Source: an uncultured Schaedlerella sp. (GTDB lineage Bacteria > Bacillota > Clostridia > Lachnospirales > Lachnospiraceae). From it: DNA of 64,000 bases. Positions 25,450 through 33,916 of the stretch are shown one piece after another (the first letter of the stretch is position 1; each line of letters opens with the position of its first letter). Both the position numbers and the translations under genes were made by a program. The notes beneath the pieces are model-generated. The model had not been told where the DNA came from. It was given only the letters and a program-made list of their open reading frames with translations, and made no database searches. The DNA lies in the NCBI GenBank assembly GCA_934435195.1, contig CAKSAJ010000003.1, positions 132,025-196,024 on the forward strand, given 5' to 3'.

Positions 25450-25734
25450 AGAGGCCATCGTGAACTAAATAGCAACTTCCCCCTTTACACAACACAAAAT
25501 TCATGCTATGGTATTCCTACATCTTCAGAGACCTTCTTTTCTCTGAATTTTCTAAGCCGCAAGGCTCTCATCTCGGGTTTCGATTTCTGAAACATAATCC
25601 GATATGAAAAGAAATGCTTTTGACAAGTTGATAATTGGAGATTTCTATATTATTTTCACTTCTGTGATATTTTTTGTTGTCTCTTTGTCATTGCATTAAG
25701 TAACTGAAAACTTTATAATGAAAGGAGACTTGAA

Positions 25735-26619
25735 TTGAAAAAAAATACCACAAATGCACTCGAATGGCATCCTGCTTTTCAAGCAACAATCCAGATTGAA
25801 TTTGAAGCAGAAGCCGAAAAACTCACCTTTGAGCCAGAGCATTTATTATCGAAAAAGCCCATGCAGATGGATGAGTTGATTATCAAAGTAGCTGAAAATG
25901 AAGTGATTCACAAGAATATCGGCAGGATTTTTAAAAGATACAATATCATTGAATACAAAAGTCCAGATGACAATTTAACAATTAACGATTTTTACAAAGT
26001 GTATGGATATTGCTGTTTTTATCAGTCCGACACCGACAAAGTCTGCGAGATTCCGCCACAAGAATTAACTATTACTTTCATATGCAACCATTTCCCCAGA
26101 AAGATGATTCAACATCTAAAGGACTTTCGAGGATTGGACACTGTTCCTATAGATGCCGGAATTTATTATATAACCGGGGATGCTTTTCCAATACAACTTC
26201 TCGTAACAAAAGAGTTGGATCCAAAAGAAAATCTTTGGTTGCAGAGTTTACGTAAGAATATGACAAATCCCCAAGAAATTGAAACACTTCTCAGAGAATA
26301 TGAAATAAAAAAATCATCAAAACTATATCAAGCAGCAATGGATGTAATCACCCGTGCGAACTGGGTTGCAGTAAAGGAGGTTAAAACGAATATGTGTGAA
26401 GCATTAAAAGAATTAATGGCAGAAGAATTTCAAGAACAGGAAGAACTTGTGACCAAACGAGTAACGGAAGAAGTAACGAAACGAGTAACTGAGCAAGTGA
26501 CCGAACAAGTGACCGAAGAATTTATCCGAACTTTATTTAAGCATATTACCGATGCTGACAAACTGGCTGAACTATTGAATTTACCTGTAGAACAAATCAA
26601 TAAAGTGTTGAATAGGTGA
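25735..26619 (+). CDS. PD-(D/E)XK nuclease-family protein (Rpn/transposase-associated type)
   Basis: 294 residues, common in Lachnospiraceae and often mislabelled. The putative active site is Asp46 with IIEYKSPDD (Glu73, Lys75), fitting PD-(D/E)XK enzymes. Residues 238-262 are a short tandem repeat of VTKRVTEE-like units, coded by 12-bp repeats at 26449-26520, probably a helical linker; the tail TDADKLAELLNLPVEQINKV resembles the ends of Rpn proteins. The start is TTG with AAAGGAG 7 bases upstream. Direct repeats and inverted repeats surround it, so it is likely part of an element. Nuclease activity is not proven by sequence. Confidence 0.8.
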   Translation: MKKNTTNALEWHPAFQATIQIEFEAEAEKLTFEPEHLLSKKPMQMDELIIKVAENEVIHKNIGRIFKRYNIIEYKSPDDNLTINDFYKVYGYCCFYQSDTDKVCEIPPQELTITFICNHFPRKMIQHLKDFRGLDTVPIDAGIYYITGDAFPIQLLVTKELDPKENLWLQSLRKNMTNPQEIETLLREYEIKKSSKLYQAAMDVITRANWVAVKEVKTNMCEALKELMAEEFQEQEELVTKRVTEEVTKRVTEQVTEQVTEEFIRTLFKHITDADKLAELLNLPVEQINKVLNR

Positions 26620-26651
26620 TCATTCCAACTCTTCATCCCTTTTCTAGCTCC

Positions 26652-26679
26652 TTTTGATTCGCTATTTAGTTCATTAAGT
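26652..26679 (+). repeat. 28-bp direct repeat, right copy
   Basis: Second copy of the repeat at 25267-25294 with one mismatch (GATTCGC for GATTTGC). It starts 33 bp after the stop of the nuclease gene and is followed by a decayed version of the 23-bp terminal repeat sequence. Confidence 0.7.
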
Positions 26680-26800
26680 TGGATAAGCGTCCCTGAGAAA
26701 AATATTGGATATGAATTTCTGTTCAGACTCCGTCAGTAGGAAATGCATAAAGGTCAGAATTATTACTAAAAACAGAGCTTTACTGGACCGGCGCCCCCAT

Positions 26801-27111
26801 GTATCTACACATCTCGCTTATTCAGTGTTGTAGATGCCTTTATGGTAATCGTTGTATCTACACTGACTTAATATTCGCTGTTGCAGATGCTCTTTTCTTG
26901 ACCAATGTATCTGCAACTTGCTTTTTTGAGCTTGCAGATACTTTTAAGCTTGCCTGTCATGTACAATTGCATCTACATCTTGCCTTTTCTTGGATTTGAG
27001 GATACTGCCTTCGTAAATTTTGCATCTACATCTCACATTTTCGATAACGTGAGGATGCTCCCCATTGAAATTCTGCATCCTCAACCTGCACTTTCTAAGC
27101 CTTGCGGATAC
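26801..27111. repeat. Array of six 53-bp-period units of paired inverted half-sites
   Basis: Left half-sites (GTATCTACA, GTATCTGCA, GCATCTACA, GCATCCTCA) begin at 26801, 26854, 26907, 26969, 27022 and 27075: spacing 53 bp except one of 62. Each is followed 28 bp later (26 in unit 3) by a right half-site (TGTAGATGC, TGCAGATGC, TGCAGATAC, TGAGGATAC, TGAGGATGC, TGCGGATAC). The sequences between are 16-19 bp and unrelated. Changes in a right half-site are often matched in the next left one, for example TGAGGATGC/GCATCCTCA. No long coding frame runs through all of it. Confidence 0.8.
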
Positions 27112-27127
27112 TTCACTGCCTGAGGTA

Positions 27128-27364
27128 ATACATTACTTACAAAAAATTGATATAAGAAATTCGAGCGAATATGGAGTGAGCGTTGGTGACACTTAGAGCG
27201 TAAATTTTTGTGTTATTGAATTTGAACGAACATGTTTGAAGCTGCGTAGCAGCAAGTTTGAGTTCAAATTCATTTGCTTTTAGCAAAAATTTACGCTCTT
27301 ATGTGTCTCCCGCTCATGGAATCTGAGCAAGAATTCTTATATCAATTTTTTGTAAGGAACGTAT
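27128..27364. repeat. 237-bp imperfect palindrome (MITE-like)
   Basis: Nested inverted arms share one centre near 27246: outer 22 bp (27137-27158 with 27334-27355, perfect), middle 16 bp AGAGCGTAAATTTTTG (27195-27210 with 27284-27299), inner GAATTTGAAC/GTTCAAATTC and a core GCTGC-GTA-GCAGC. The ends are copies of the 23-bp terminal repeat. No coding capacity. It looks like a miniature inverted-repeat element or a very long RNA hairpin. Confidence 0.75.
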
Positions 27365-27373
27365 AGCCATCTA

Positions 27374-27898
27374 TTAAACCAATTTAAACCTTCCCACATC
27401 TTCATGTGGATTTACTTTCGCCATACCTATCTCATCAAATTGTGCCGTAAATGGTACAAAACTTTCTTGCATTGCTTGAAATGCCTTCTGCATCTGTACT
27501 TTATCCAGTGTTTTTCCTAAAGTTATATGTGGCAGCCATGAAAAAGGCTTATAATATTCACTCATTTTCGTCTCTGGAATATTACAAAATGTAGCATATA
27601 CTTCCTTGGACAATTCAAACAGCTCCTGATTCAACACAGGAGTTGCATACATTACATATGGAAACAGCTGTCCAACTGAGACAACCTTCATGTTGCCTGA
27701 GTATAATTTCCCATTCAAAGTTTCAAACGCTGGTTTTAGAACATTGACATTTCTTGCCTCAATCGCAGCTATTGTCATATGTGGCGGCACATGATTCTCA
27801 ATCATAAAATGATTACCTGTTTCCTCAGTAATTTTGTCTATATACCACTGCAGAGTTTTATTTGTTTGTTTATCAAAATAAATTGAAATAAGATACAT
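27374..27898 (-). CDS. 2H phosphoesterase (LigT / 2'-5' RNA ligase family)
   Basis: 174 residues with the two H-x-T motifs of the 2H family, PPHMTIAA near residue 40 and LPHITLGK near residue 127, which line one active site. Members hydrolyse or join 2'-5' or cyclic phosphodiester bonds in RNA fragments or nucleotides. It ends 10 bp inside from the right terminal repeat of the neighbouring element, so that element may have landed directly behind it. Substrate unknown. Confidence 0.88.
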   Translation of the reverse strand: MYLISIYFDKQTNKTLQWYIDKITEETGNHFMIENHVPPHMTIAAIEARNVNVLKPAFETLNGKLYSGNMKVVSVGQLFPYVMYATPVLNQELFELSKEVYATFCNIPETKMSEYYKPFSWLPHITLGKTLDKVQMQKAFQAMQESFVPFTAQFDEIGMAKVNPHEDVGRFKLV

Positions 27899-27932
27899 AG
27901 TTTCATCTCCTCAGGTGAAATTGTAGCTAACT

Positions 27933-28967
27933 CTATTCTATTTCCCGTGACATCTTCTCACTGATAGTATGATATATTTCTTCTGTCGCCGAATCATTTT
28001 CACCATTTATAACCAATATTTTTCCATCTACACTCATGACTACATATGAATGACAAGACGAATGCGTATAACGGATATAATTTCCATAAACATCATTTTT
28101 AAAATTTCCCATAGCATATTTAAAATTTCCCAAACCATTGGTTCTATAATCATTCGAGTTCTCTAATGAATTCTCTTCGTATGAGATACTGTCAATCTGT
28201 GTATAGTCTACTGTATAATCGCTCCATCCCTGCGCCTCGATAGTAAAATTGTTATCTTGGAACTGAATATCAATGCTTCCCCAAAACAAAGTCACTATAA
28301 TAAATATAATCATTAAAATTGTTACTATTCCATACACCACAGTCGCTTTTTTGTTATACTGAATTTTTAATTTTTCTCCGGTTCCTATCTTTTTCTTATA
28401 AAAAAGATAGGAATAAAGAACACTGATGATTGCGGCTGCCATAATACTTACAATATACAAAACAAGTGCTGCTATGCTTTCTGCAAAAAGACCGCAAAGC
28501 ATACACAGAATACTTGATGCCACCCATATCTTTCCACTGAATCTATGCGTTGCATTCCAGTTTTCTTCATCCTGCAATGTCCATACAACTCTGATTCCTA
28601 TCGTATTGTTCTGTTTCACCTTTGGCAGATAATTTCCTATAACCATGAACATTAAACCTGTTCCATAATAAGTCAATGCCATAAATAAATTCTCTGTATC
28701 TGCTCCCATGTTGACCAATCTGGCAATACCATTATAAATCAATGTAATAACAGGTATGATCCATATGGTCATCCCTATAACCTTGCGACTTTGTTGTCTG
28801 TTCCTGTTATCATAAAATATGATTGTCACAAGCGCACATTGCATCACTATAAAAAATACATTTAACCACTTACCCTGTATACTCGTAAAACCTACCAGGA
28901 TCCCTGCAAGAATTACCAATCCAGAGCTAATTAATGTCCCTCTATAATTTTTTATCATTTCTTTCAT
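27933..28967 (-). CDS. SdpI-family membrane protein with C-terminal PH-like domain
   Basis: 344 residues: four or so N-terminal spans and then the SdpI core (GTGLMFMVIGNYLPKVKQNN, TIGIRVVWTLQDEENWNATH), two more spans, and about 110 soluble residues (DSISYEENS... to DGKILVINGEND) that resemble a bacterial PH domain. SdpI itself is the immunity protein to the SdpC killing peptide of Bacillus and is about 207 residues, so this is a longer fused form. The start lies inside the end of the ArsR-type gene, with AAAGGAG 9 bases before it, as in sdpRI operons. Confidence 0.85.
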   Translation of the reverse strand: MKEMIKNYRGTLISSGLVILAGILVGFTSIQGKWLNVFFIVMQCALVTIIFYDNRNRQQSRKVIGMTIWIIPVITLIYNGIARLVNMGADTENLFMALTYYGTGLMFMVIGNYLPKVKQNNTIGIRVVWTLQDEENWNATHRFSGKIWVASSILCMLCGLFAESIAALVLYIVSIMAAAIISVLYSYLFYKKKIGTGEKLKIQYNKKATVVYGIVTILMIIFIIVTLFWGSIDIQFQDNNFTIEAQGWSDYTVDYTQIDSISYEENSLENSNDYRTNGLGNFKYAMGNFKNDVYGNYIRYTHSSCHSYVVMSVDGKILVINGENDSATEEIYHTISEKMSREIE

Positions 28968-29256
28968 CGTCCGATGCTCCTTTCAAGTCCGTTATCCATA
29001 ACATGACATCTTCCAACACGGAAGTGTTTAATTCATAATAAATAAACTTTCCCTCTCTTTGGTTTCGAATCAAATCAGCCTCCTTTAATACTGCCAGATG
29101 TCTTGATATAGATGCTCCCGTTACTGAAAAATGTTCGCATATCTCTCCTGCTGAAAGCCGCCCATTTTTCAACAAATTCAAAATCTCGCGTCGTATTGGA
29201 TCAGCCAATGCTTTTAATGTATCTTGTATACCCAAAAATTCATCCCATCCTTTCAT
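28942..29256 (-). CDS. ArsR-family repressor, SdpR type
   Basis: 104 residues with an ArsR winged helix (LADPIRREILNLLKNGRLSA, then FSVTGASISRHLAVLKEADL). The Cys-rich metal site of true metal sensors is absent (one Cys only), as in SdpR, which is antagonised by the membrane protein SdpI. It overlaps the SdpI-like gene by 26 bp, giving the classic autorepressor-immunity pair. No sdpC-like toxin gene is visible in the window. Confidence 0.88.
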   Translation of the reverse strand: MKGWDEFLGIQDTLKALADPIRREILNLLKNGRLSAGEICEHFSVTGASISRHLAVLKEADLIRNQREGKFIYYELNTSVLEDVMLWITDLKGASDDERNDKKL

Positions 29257-29351
29257 TTAACGTTTAACCTAATTGTTAAGTGTATTATAATCCAAGGTAC
29301 TCTATGTGTCAAGAAGCAATCACTTTATACTTACTATAAATCTGTGAACAA

Positions 29352-29390
29352 TAAGGACCCAGCAGGGATTTTTCCCTTCTGAGTCCTTTA
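29352..29390 (-). terminator. Terminator of the YtrA-type operon
   Basis: AGGAC-CAG-AGGG pairs with CCCT-CTG-GTCCT around an ATTTTT loop, with two single mismatches. It starts a few bases after the permease stop. Confidence 0.65.
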
Positions 29391-29396
29391 TAATTG

Positions 29397-30068
29397 TTAA
29401 AACTCTTTCTTTTTCATAACTCTCATACTGTACTTATACGAGGCAAACCATACAATCAAACTTAACACAATCAGTGCAATCGCAATTTCAAAATCTCCTA
29501 TTTCTCCTATCATATACGAAATACTTTCTTTTAGTCCCAGGTTATCCATCACAAAAAAGCCAATCATATAACAACTTGCAAAAATAATTAAAATTGCAAT
29601 TGGCAGTACAAATCGCCCTTTCTCTCCTTCAAATCTTAACCGAATTGCAATCACAATCCCCGCAATCGCCTGAAATACAAAGATTGTCATCAGCTCCATT
29701 GTCAACATTTCCAAATCAAAAAATTCTCCCGGCTTTATGAGTACGGCAATTCCTGCACAGATTATTCCGATTCCCCATCCACATACTGTCATAATAAAGG
29801 AAAAAATGTATTTTTCTCTAACATATATTTTTTTATTTACGGGTAAAGAAAATAAATATGAGTATCCATGACCATTTTCATCGTAACTAATCGTATTACC
29901 TGAATATACTGCCATAACAGATGGGATATATACTGCAATGAAGGTAACTCCTGTTTTTCCCGTTAGTATAAAAAATAGTGCTACAAATGCTAATACCAGA
30001 AAAAGACTGCTACCTTGCCGGAAAAACAAGCGAAAATCCTTTTCCAAAAGCCCTCTGATTCCTTTCAT
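29397..30068 (-). CDS. ABC-2 type transporter permease
   Basis: 223 residues with about six membrane spans and no ATPase. It follows its ATPase gene with stop and start touching at 30068. Content and size match the permease of YtrA-type GntR/ABC operons in Firmicutes, which respond to cell-wall-active agents or bacteriocins. What it moves is unknown. Confidence 0.85.
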   Translation of the reverse strand: MKGIRGLLEKDFRLFFRQGSSLFLVLAFVALFFILTGKTGVTFIAVYIPSVMAVYSGNTISYDENGHGYSYLFSLPVNKKIYVREKYIFSFIMTVCGWGIGIICAGIAVLIKPGEFFDLEMLTMELMTIFVFQAIAGIVIAIRLRFEGEKGRFVLPIAILIIFASCYMIGFFVMDNLGLKESISYMIGEIGDFEIAIALIVLSLIVWFASYKYSMRVMKKKEF

Positions 30069-30916
30069 TATCTCTCGCCTCCTGTCAACATAAGAATCAC
30101 CTGATCAAGCGAGCCGCTCTCCACTACGATTTCAGGATAATTTTCTATATAATACTGCTTCTCGTTCGTCAAACAGGAAATTCCAAAGCTCTCTTTTTTC
30201 TCTTTCAAAATGTAACTTTTACCCATTGCCTGATATTGTTCCTCACTGACTTTCAACACCGCATATTTTTCAAGAATCGTATCCATCTCTTCATGAAGTA
30301 TAATCTTTCCTTTATGAATCACATAGATGTCATCACACAGATGTTCTAAATCTGAAGAAATATGTGAACTGATCAGGATGCTTCTCTCCGGCTCTTCTTC
30401 CATATATTCTCTTAAAATGTCCAGCATCGCTTCCCTTGCTCCGACATCAAGCCCTGCTGTCGGCTCATCCAGCATTAGAAATTCTGCCTGGTGTGTCAAT
30501 GCAATGATTAGATTCAATTTTGCTTTCATGCCTGTTGAATACTCTTTTATAAATTTATTCAACGGAATCTGATATCTATCACACATCAGATGGAATTTTT
30601 CTGCTTCAAACCTTGGATACAATCTGGCTAGAATTGCCTCAACATCTTTTCCTTTCAAATAACCGCTAAATCCGGATTCTACCAGGACAACTCCCAACTT
30701 TTCTTTCTCTTTTTCACCTAGCTGTTCCGGTGTTTTTCCCATGATTTTTATCTCACCGCCATCATAAGAAATGAGTCCGAGCATTGCCTTGAATAAGGTA
30801 CTCTTACCTGCTCCGTTCTCTCCAACCAGACCAGTAATTCTTCCTTTTTCTACATTTAACGAACATTCTAACTGAAATTCGCCGTAGCTTTTCTTTACCC
30901 CTTTGATTTCTAACAT
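30068..30916 (-). CDS. ABC transporter ATPase, YtrB/BcrA type
   Basis: 282 residues: Walker A GENGAGKST near residue 36, signature YSTGMKAKLNL and Walker B FLMLDEPTAGLD. A C-terminal extension of about 70 residues (from AVLKVSEEQYQAM) is usual for this subtype. It overlaps the GntR gene by 7 bp and touches the permease gene, so the three form one operon. Confidence 0.92.
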   Translation of the reverse strand: MLEIKGVKKSYGEFQLECSLNVEKGRITGLVGENGAGKSTLFKAMLGLISYDGGEIKIMGKTPEQLGEKEKEKLGVVLVESGFSGYLKGKDVEAILARLYPRFEAEKFHLMCDRYQIPLNKFIKEYSTGMKAKLNLIIALTHQAEFLMLDEPTAGLDVGAREAMLDILREYMEEEPERSILISSHISSDLEHLCDDIYVIHKGKIILHEEMDTILEKYAVLKVSEEQYQAMGKSYILKEKKESFGISCLTNEKQYYIENYPEIVVESGSLDQVILMLTGGER

Positions 30917-31293
30917 AATTTTTCATCCTCCATGATGAGTTCAAACAATGAACGAATCTCTTCCTCTTTCATTCCACAGCGCCTTCCCTTTTGAATCGCT
31001 GCTTCCAGATCCGCCTCTACTTCTTTTCTGCGTTCTTCTTCCATCAGCTGTGTGTTGGATGCCGCAACATAAGTTCCTTTTCCATGAACCGTGACTGTCA
31101 TACCTTCCGCTTCCAGATTGTCATACGCTTTCTTCACGGTAAGTGCACTGATCTTCAGTTCCTTTGCCATCGTTCTCACAGACGGCAATATATCATTTTC
31201 TTTCAATTCTCCGGAGATAATCTGTGCTTTAATCTGCTCCATGATTTGTTCATAGATTGGTACCATCGATGAATTATTGATTATAATCTTCAT
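30910..31293 (-). CDS. GntR-family repressor, YtrA subfamily
   Basis: 127 residues: a GntR winged helix (ENDILPSVRTMAKELKISAL, TVKKAYDNLEAEG, VHGKGTYVA) and only a short helical tail for dimer formation, which defines YtrA types. It is first in its operon and controls the ABC genes behind it. A perfect 17-bp-arm palindrome just upstream is its evident operator. Confidence 0.92.
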   Translation of the reverse strand: MKIIINNSSMVPIYEQIMEQIKAQIISGELKENDILPSVRTMAKELKISALTVKKAYDNLEAEGMTVTVHGKGTYVAASNTQLMEEERRKEVEADLEAAIQKGRRCGMKEEEIRSLFELIMEDEKLC

Positions 31294-31310
31294 ATGTTCC
31301 CTCCTGTTGT

Positions 31311-31359
31311 AAACAGTATATAACAGTATAGTACTGTTGTCAACTGTTATATACTGTTT
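31311..31359. promoter_or_regulatory. Operator of the YtrA-type repressor
   Basis: AAACAGTATATAACAGT (31311-31327) and its exact inverse ACTGTTATATACTGTTT (31343-31359) flank an inner dyad AACAGTA-TAG-TACTGTT. It begins 18 bp upstream of the GntR start codon. Nested ACAGTAT half-sites suggest more than one dimer binds. Confidence 0.75.
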
Positions 31360-31373
31360 GTCTTATTTTAAAT

Positions 31374-31410
31374 AAAAAGCAGCTAATCTATTTTTCATAG
31401 ACTAACTGCT
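31374..31410. repeat. 37-bp hairpin sequence, copy 1
   Basis: AAAAAGCAGC...TAACTGCT forms a stem AGCAG/CTGCT with TA/TA and TCTA/TAGA inner pairs. The same 37 bases, with no difference, occur at 50791-50827 in the same orientation. Both lie at the border of operons and may be terminators. Confidence 0.7.
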
Positions 31411-31506
31411 TAAATCTCTGGTTCCATATTCTTTTTTAGCTTAACTTCCAAAAATTTCATTTTCGTCAAGTCTATTCCTTTTTGGAAGTGAAAGGAATTT
31501 TAATCA

Positions 31507-31677
31507 TTACTTGTCCACATATAGCTTTCGCTGTAAAATTCCCTTTGATTTCACTTGACGGGAGCTGCCACCGGCAACTGCATCGAGCTGCTCGTCTGTG
31601 AGTTCTTCTGAATCTGCTTTTTCCATTTCCGGCATTTCCTCTGCCTTCAAAATAGTCTGTTTTAAGTTTTCATTCAT
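31507..31677 (-). CDS. Double-glycine leader peptide, likely substrate of the adjacent exporter
   Basis: 56 residues: a leader with the NHLP/double-glycine ending ELTDEQLDAVAGG (Gly36-Gly37) and a basic 19-residue core SSRQVKSKGILQRKLYVDK. The core has no Cys and no Thr, so lanthionine rings cannot form. ATG 31677 has AAGGAGG 9 bases before it; the frame is open further upstream but without a ribosome site. It is the last gene of an operon with a C39-peptidase ABC exporter, which would cut after the GG and export the core. Use as bacteriocin or as signal cannot be decided. Confidence 0.78.
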   Translation of the reverse strand: MNENLKQTILKAEEMPEMEKADSEELTDEQLDAVAGGSSRQVKSKGILQRKLYVDK

Positions 31678-31729
31678 GTTTTTTTCCTCCTTTTTCTTAT
31701 TTATTTGAAAGAATTTCTCCTTATCAAAC

Positions 31730-33904
31730 TTAAATTTTCTGTCTTTCAACCAGTTCAGAGAAAAAACCTCCTGCGTTACTTAAGGACTCGTAGGTACCAT
31801 CTTCAATAATGTGACCTTTATCCAAAACGATAATTCGATCACATTCTTTGATTGTAGACAATCGATGTGCAATTACAATTCTTGTACTTTTTAAATTTTT
31901 CAAAGAATCAGAAACGTGTTTCTGTGTAATATTGTCAAGTGCGGAGGTTGCTTCATCGAATAAAAGCACCTTCGGTTTTGTAACAATTGCACGCGCAATC
32001 ATCAATCGTTGTTTCTGTCCACCCGATATTCCACCTGAACCTTCACTTAATATCGTATGCATACCCATTGGCATATTGCGTATATCATCTGCTACACCTG
32101 CCATCTCTGCTGCTTCCCATGCTTCCTTTAATCCAAGCTGTGGTGCTGAAATCGTAATATTAGAAAAAATGTCACCACTAAAGAGTTTTCCATTTTGCAT
32201 CACAACACCGATCTGCTGACGCAAAGATTTTTGATCTAACTTCTGAATATCCTTTCCATCATAATATACCGCCCCGGATTTCGGTGTTTCAAATCCCATC
32301 ATTAATCGCATCAACGTTGATTTTCCACAACCGGTTGTTCCGACTATTGCAAGATACTGACCTCTGGGGATTTTAAGATTCAAATGATCTATGATCCATG
32401 GTCCATCATCGGTATAGCGGAAGGATATATTATTTAATTCAATACTTCCTCTAATATTTTTTACAATTTGTCGTTCTTCACATACTTCCGGCTTTGCCTT
32501 CAGTATCGGTTCTGCAAGATCCATTATCGGACGAAGAGCCGATATCATGGTTGCGACTGAAGTCAATTCCAAAATTGCTCCGCTTACCATTCCAAAAGAT
32601 GTATTGAATGCCACATACTGCGGAACACTTAATGATTTATTTGCTGCAACATCGAATAACAACATGCTTCCTAATATGGTGACAACCGGTGACAATGCAT
32701 TTTGAGCTTTGAATGCGAACGGCGGATTATACTTGGCATTAGCCTCCATCTGATATTTTTCTGCCCATTTTGCAAACGCACGCTCCTCACATCCTACAAG
32801 TTTAATTTTCTGAATTCCCGAAAAAATTTCATATACAATCCCCTGTACTTTTGTGGATGCTTCAAGTTCCATTGTCATCACTGTCAGCCGACCATAAATA
32901 CTGACTCCCGCGATAAGGAGTTGAACAAAAAGAACTGCAAAAGCCGGAAAAAACATAACAGGAGCAATACTTAAAATCTGTATAAGATATACTAATGAAA
33001 ACAATGCTGTCATACCAAATCCCAATAATATTTCGCAAAAAATGGTACATAATTCCGAAATAGCCATCACTCTCTCGGACAACTCGCCTGCTGAATATTT
33101 TTTAAAAAACTGAACCGGTAAATTCAATATTCTTGCAAACACAGCACTTTGGAGCTCTATTTTCATTTTCTGCTCTACACGCCCCCTCATCATCTCTTTT
33201 ACAATAGAAAAAAGAAATTTTGAAACAGCAGTTCCAACTAAAAGAACAGCAATCGAACCAACCATAATTGCCTGCCCTGACGGCAGTATATTCTCAAGTA
33301 AAAAAGTCGTTGCCATTGGAACAAGCAGACCTAACAACATAATTGCTAATCCTACAATTATCATATAAACTTTATCCTGATTTGTAAACGTTTTCAGTAT
33401 AAATTTAAACAAATCTTTTTGTGCCAATTCTCTTTGCGGAAGCGGACGATAAAAACAAATTGCTTCTTCGCAAAATTCGTTTGCTGTTTTCGAATCAACA
33501 CAATGCTTCGACTTTCCTTTTGTATCCTGATAATAATAATGATCTCCCTTGCCCTGAAGGAGAGCTACCATCTGTCCATCTTTTCTTTCTGCCAAAATTG
33601 GTCCATAACAATCTTTCCACCATTCTCCCACCAATTTTATACGTCTTCTCATAATCCCGCTTGGACGAAATAAGTATTCCATCTGTTCTTCCAGATCCAC
33701 AATATTGTCTGGCACAGTGTTAACCTCAAGATGAAAATAACCACAAATCTGTGTCAATGCATTCTGATTTTGTGCTCTCTGGGTGTCTGCAAACGTCTCA
33801 TTTGTCTCATTCATCACAACTGACGCCAGATTCCAATACGCTTTTTGAAGCTGTTGTTTATTATTTGAAATTCTTTCTCTAATTTGACTGTCAAACCACC
33901 CCAT
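31730..33904 (-). CDS. NHLP-type ABC exporter, permease/ATPase without peptidase
   Basis: 724 residues: a soluble N-terminal part of about 170 residues in place of a C39 domain, a six-span membrane domain, and an ATPase with Walker A GTTGCGKST, signature ISGGQKQRLMIARA and Walker B VLLFDEATSALD. It matches the second ABC protein (ABC2) of NHLP/Nif11 leader-peptide export systems. It lies 12 bp after the C39 exporter and 52 bp before the peptide gene. Confidence 0.9.
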   Translation of the reverse strand: MGWFDSQIRERISNNKQQLQKAYWNLASVVMNETNETFADTQRAQNQNALTQICGYFHLEVNTVPDNIVDLEEQMEYLFRPSGIMRRRIKLVGEWWKDCYGPILAERKDGQMVALLQGKGDHYYYQDTKGKSKHCVDSKTANEFCEEAICFYRPLPQRELAQKDLFKFILKTFTNQDKVYMIIVGLAIMLLGLLVPMATTFLLENILPSGQAIMVGSIAVLLVGTAVSKFLFSIVKEMMRGRVEQKMKIELQSAVFARILNLPVQFFKKYSAGELSERVMAISELCTIFCEILLGFGMTALFSLVYLIQILSIAPVMFFPAFAVLFVQLLIAGVSIYGRLTVMTMELEASTKVQGIVYEIFSGIQKIKLVGCEERAFAKWAEKYQMEANAKYNPPFAFKAQNALSPVVTILGSMLLFDVAANKSLSVPQYVAFNTSFGMVSGAILELTSVATMISALRPIMDLAEPILKAKPEVCEERQIVKNIRGSIELNNISFRYTDDGPWIIDHLNLKIPRGQYLAIVGTTGCGKSTLMRLMMGFETPKSGAVYYDGKDIQKLDQKSLRQQIGVVMQNGKLFSGDIFSNITISAPQLGLKEAWEAAEMAGVADDIRNMPMGMHTILSEGSGGISGGQKQRLMIARAIVTKPKVLLFDEATSALDNITQKHVSDSLKNLKSTRIVIAHRLSTIKECDRIIVLDKGHIIEDGTYESLSNAGGFFSELVERQKI

Positions 33905-33916
33905 GTATTAAACCTC

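Larger units (their letters stand above)
25299..27364. mobile_element. Putative element bounded by a perfect 23-bp inverted repeat
   Basis: Bases 25299-25321 and 27342-27364 are exact reverse complements over 23 bp (ends ATACGTTCC... and ...GGAACGTAT). Between them are a 20-bp-arm hairpin, a PD-(D/E)XK gene, a six-unit 53-bp repeat array and a 237-bp imperfect palindrome whose left end is a third copy of the terminal repeat (21 of 23). No integrase, DDE or serine recombinase is visible, so any movement would depend on the nuclease-like protein or on help from elsewhere. No target duplication was confirmed. Confidence 0.5.

Noticed and set aside
26449..26520. 12-bp tandem repeat as a separate element
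   Set aside because: It lies in frame within the nuclease gene and codes for a VTKRVTEE-type helical linker.
26801..27111. CRISPR array
   Set aside because: Repeats are 9-10 bp inverted half-sites with variation, spacers are 16-19 bp, and no cas gene is present.
26799..27123. Two plus-strand frames of 66 and 72 codons over the half-site array
   Set aside because: The 53-bp period is not a multiple of three, so repeats fall in different frames; there is no ribosome site and composition follows the repeat.
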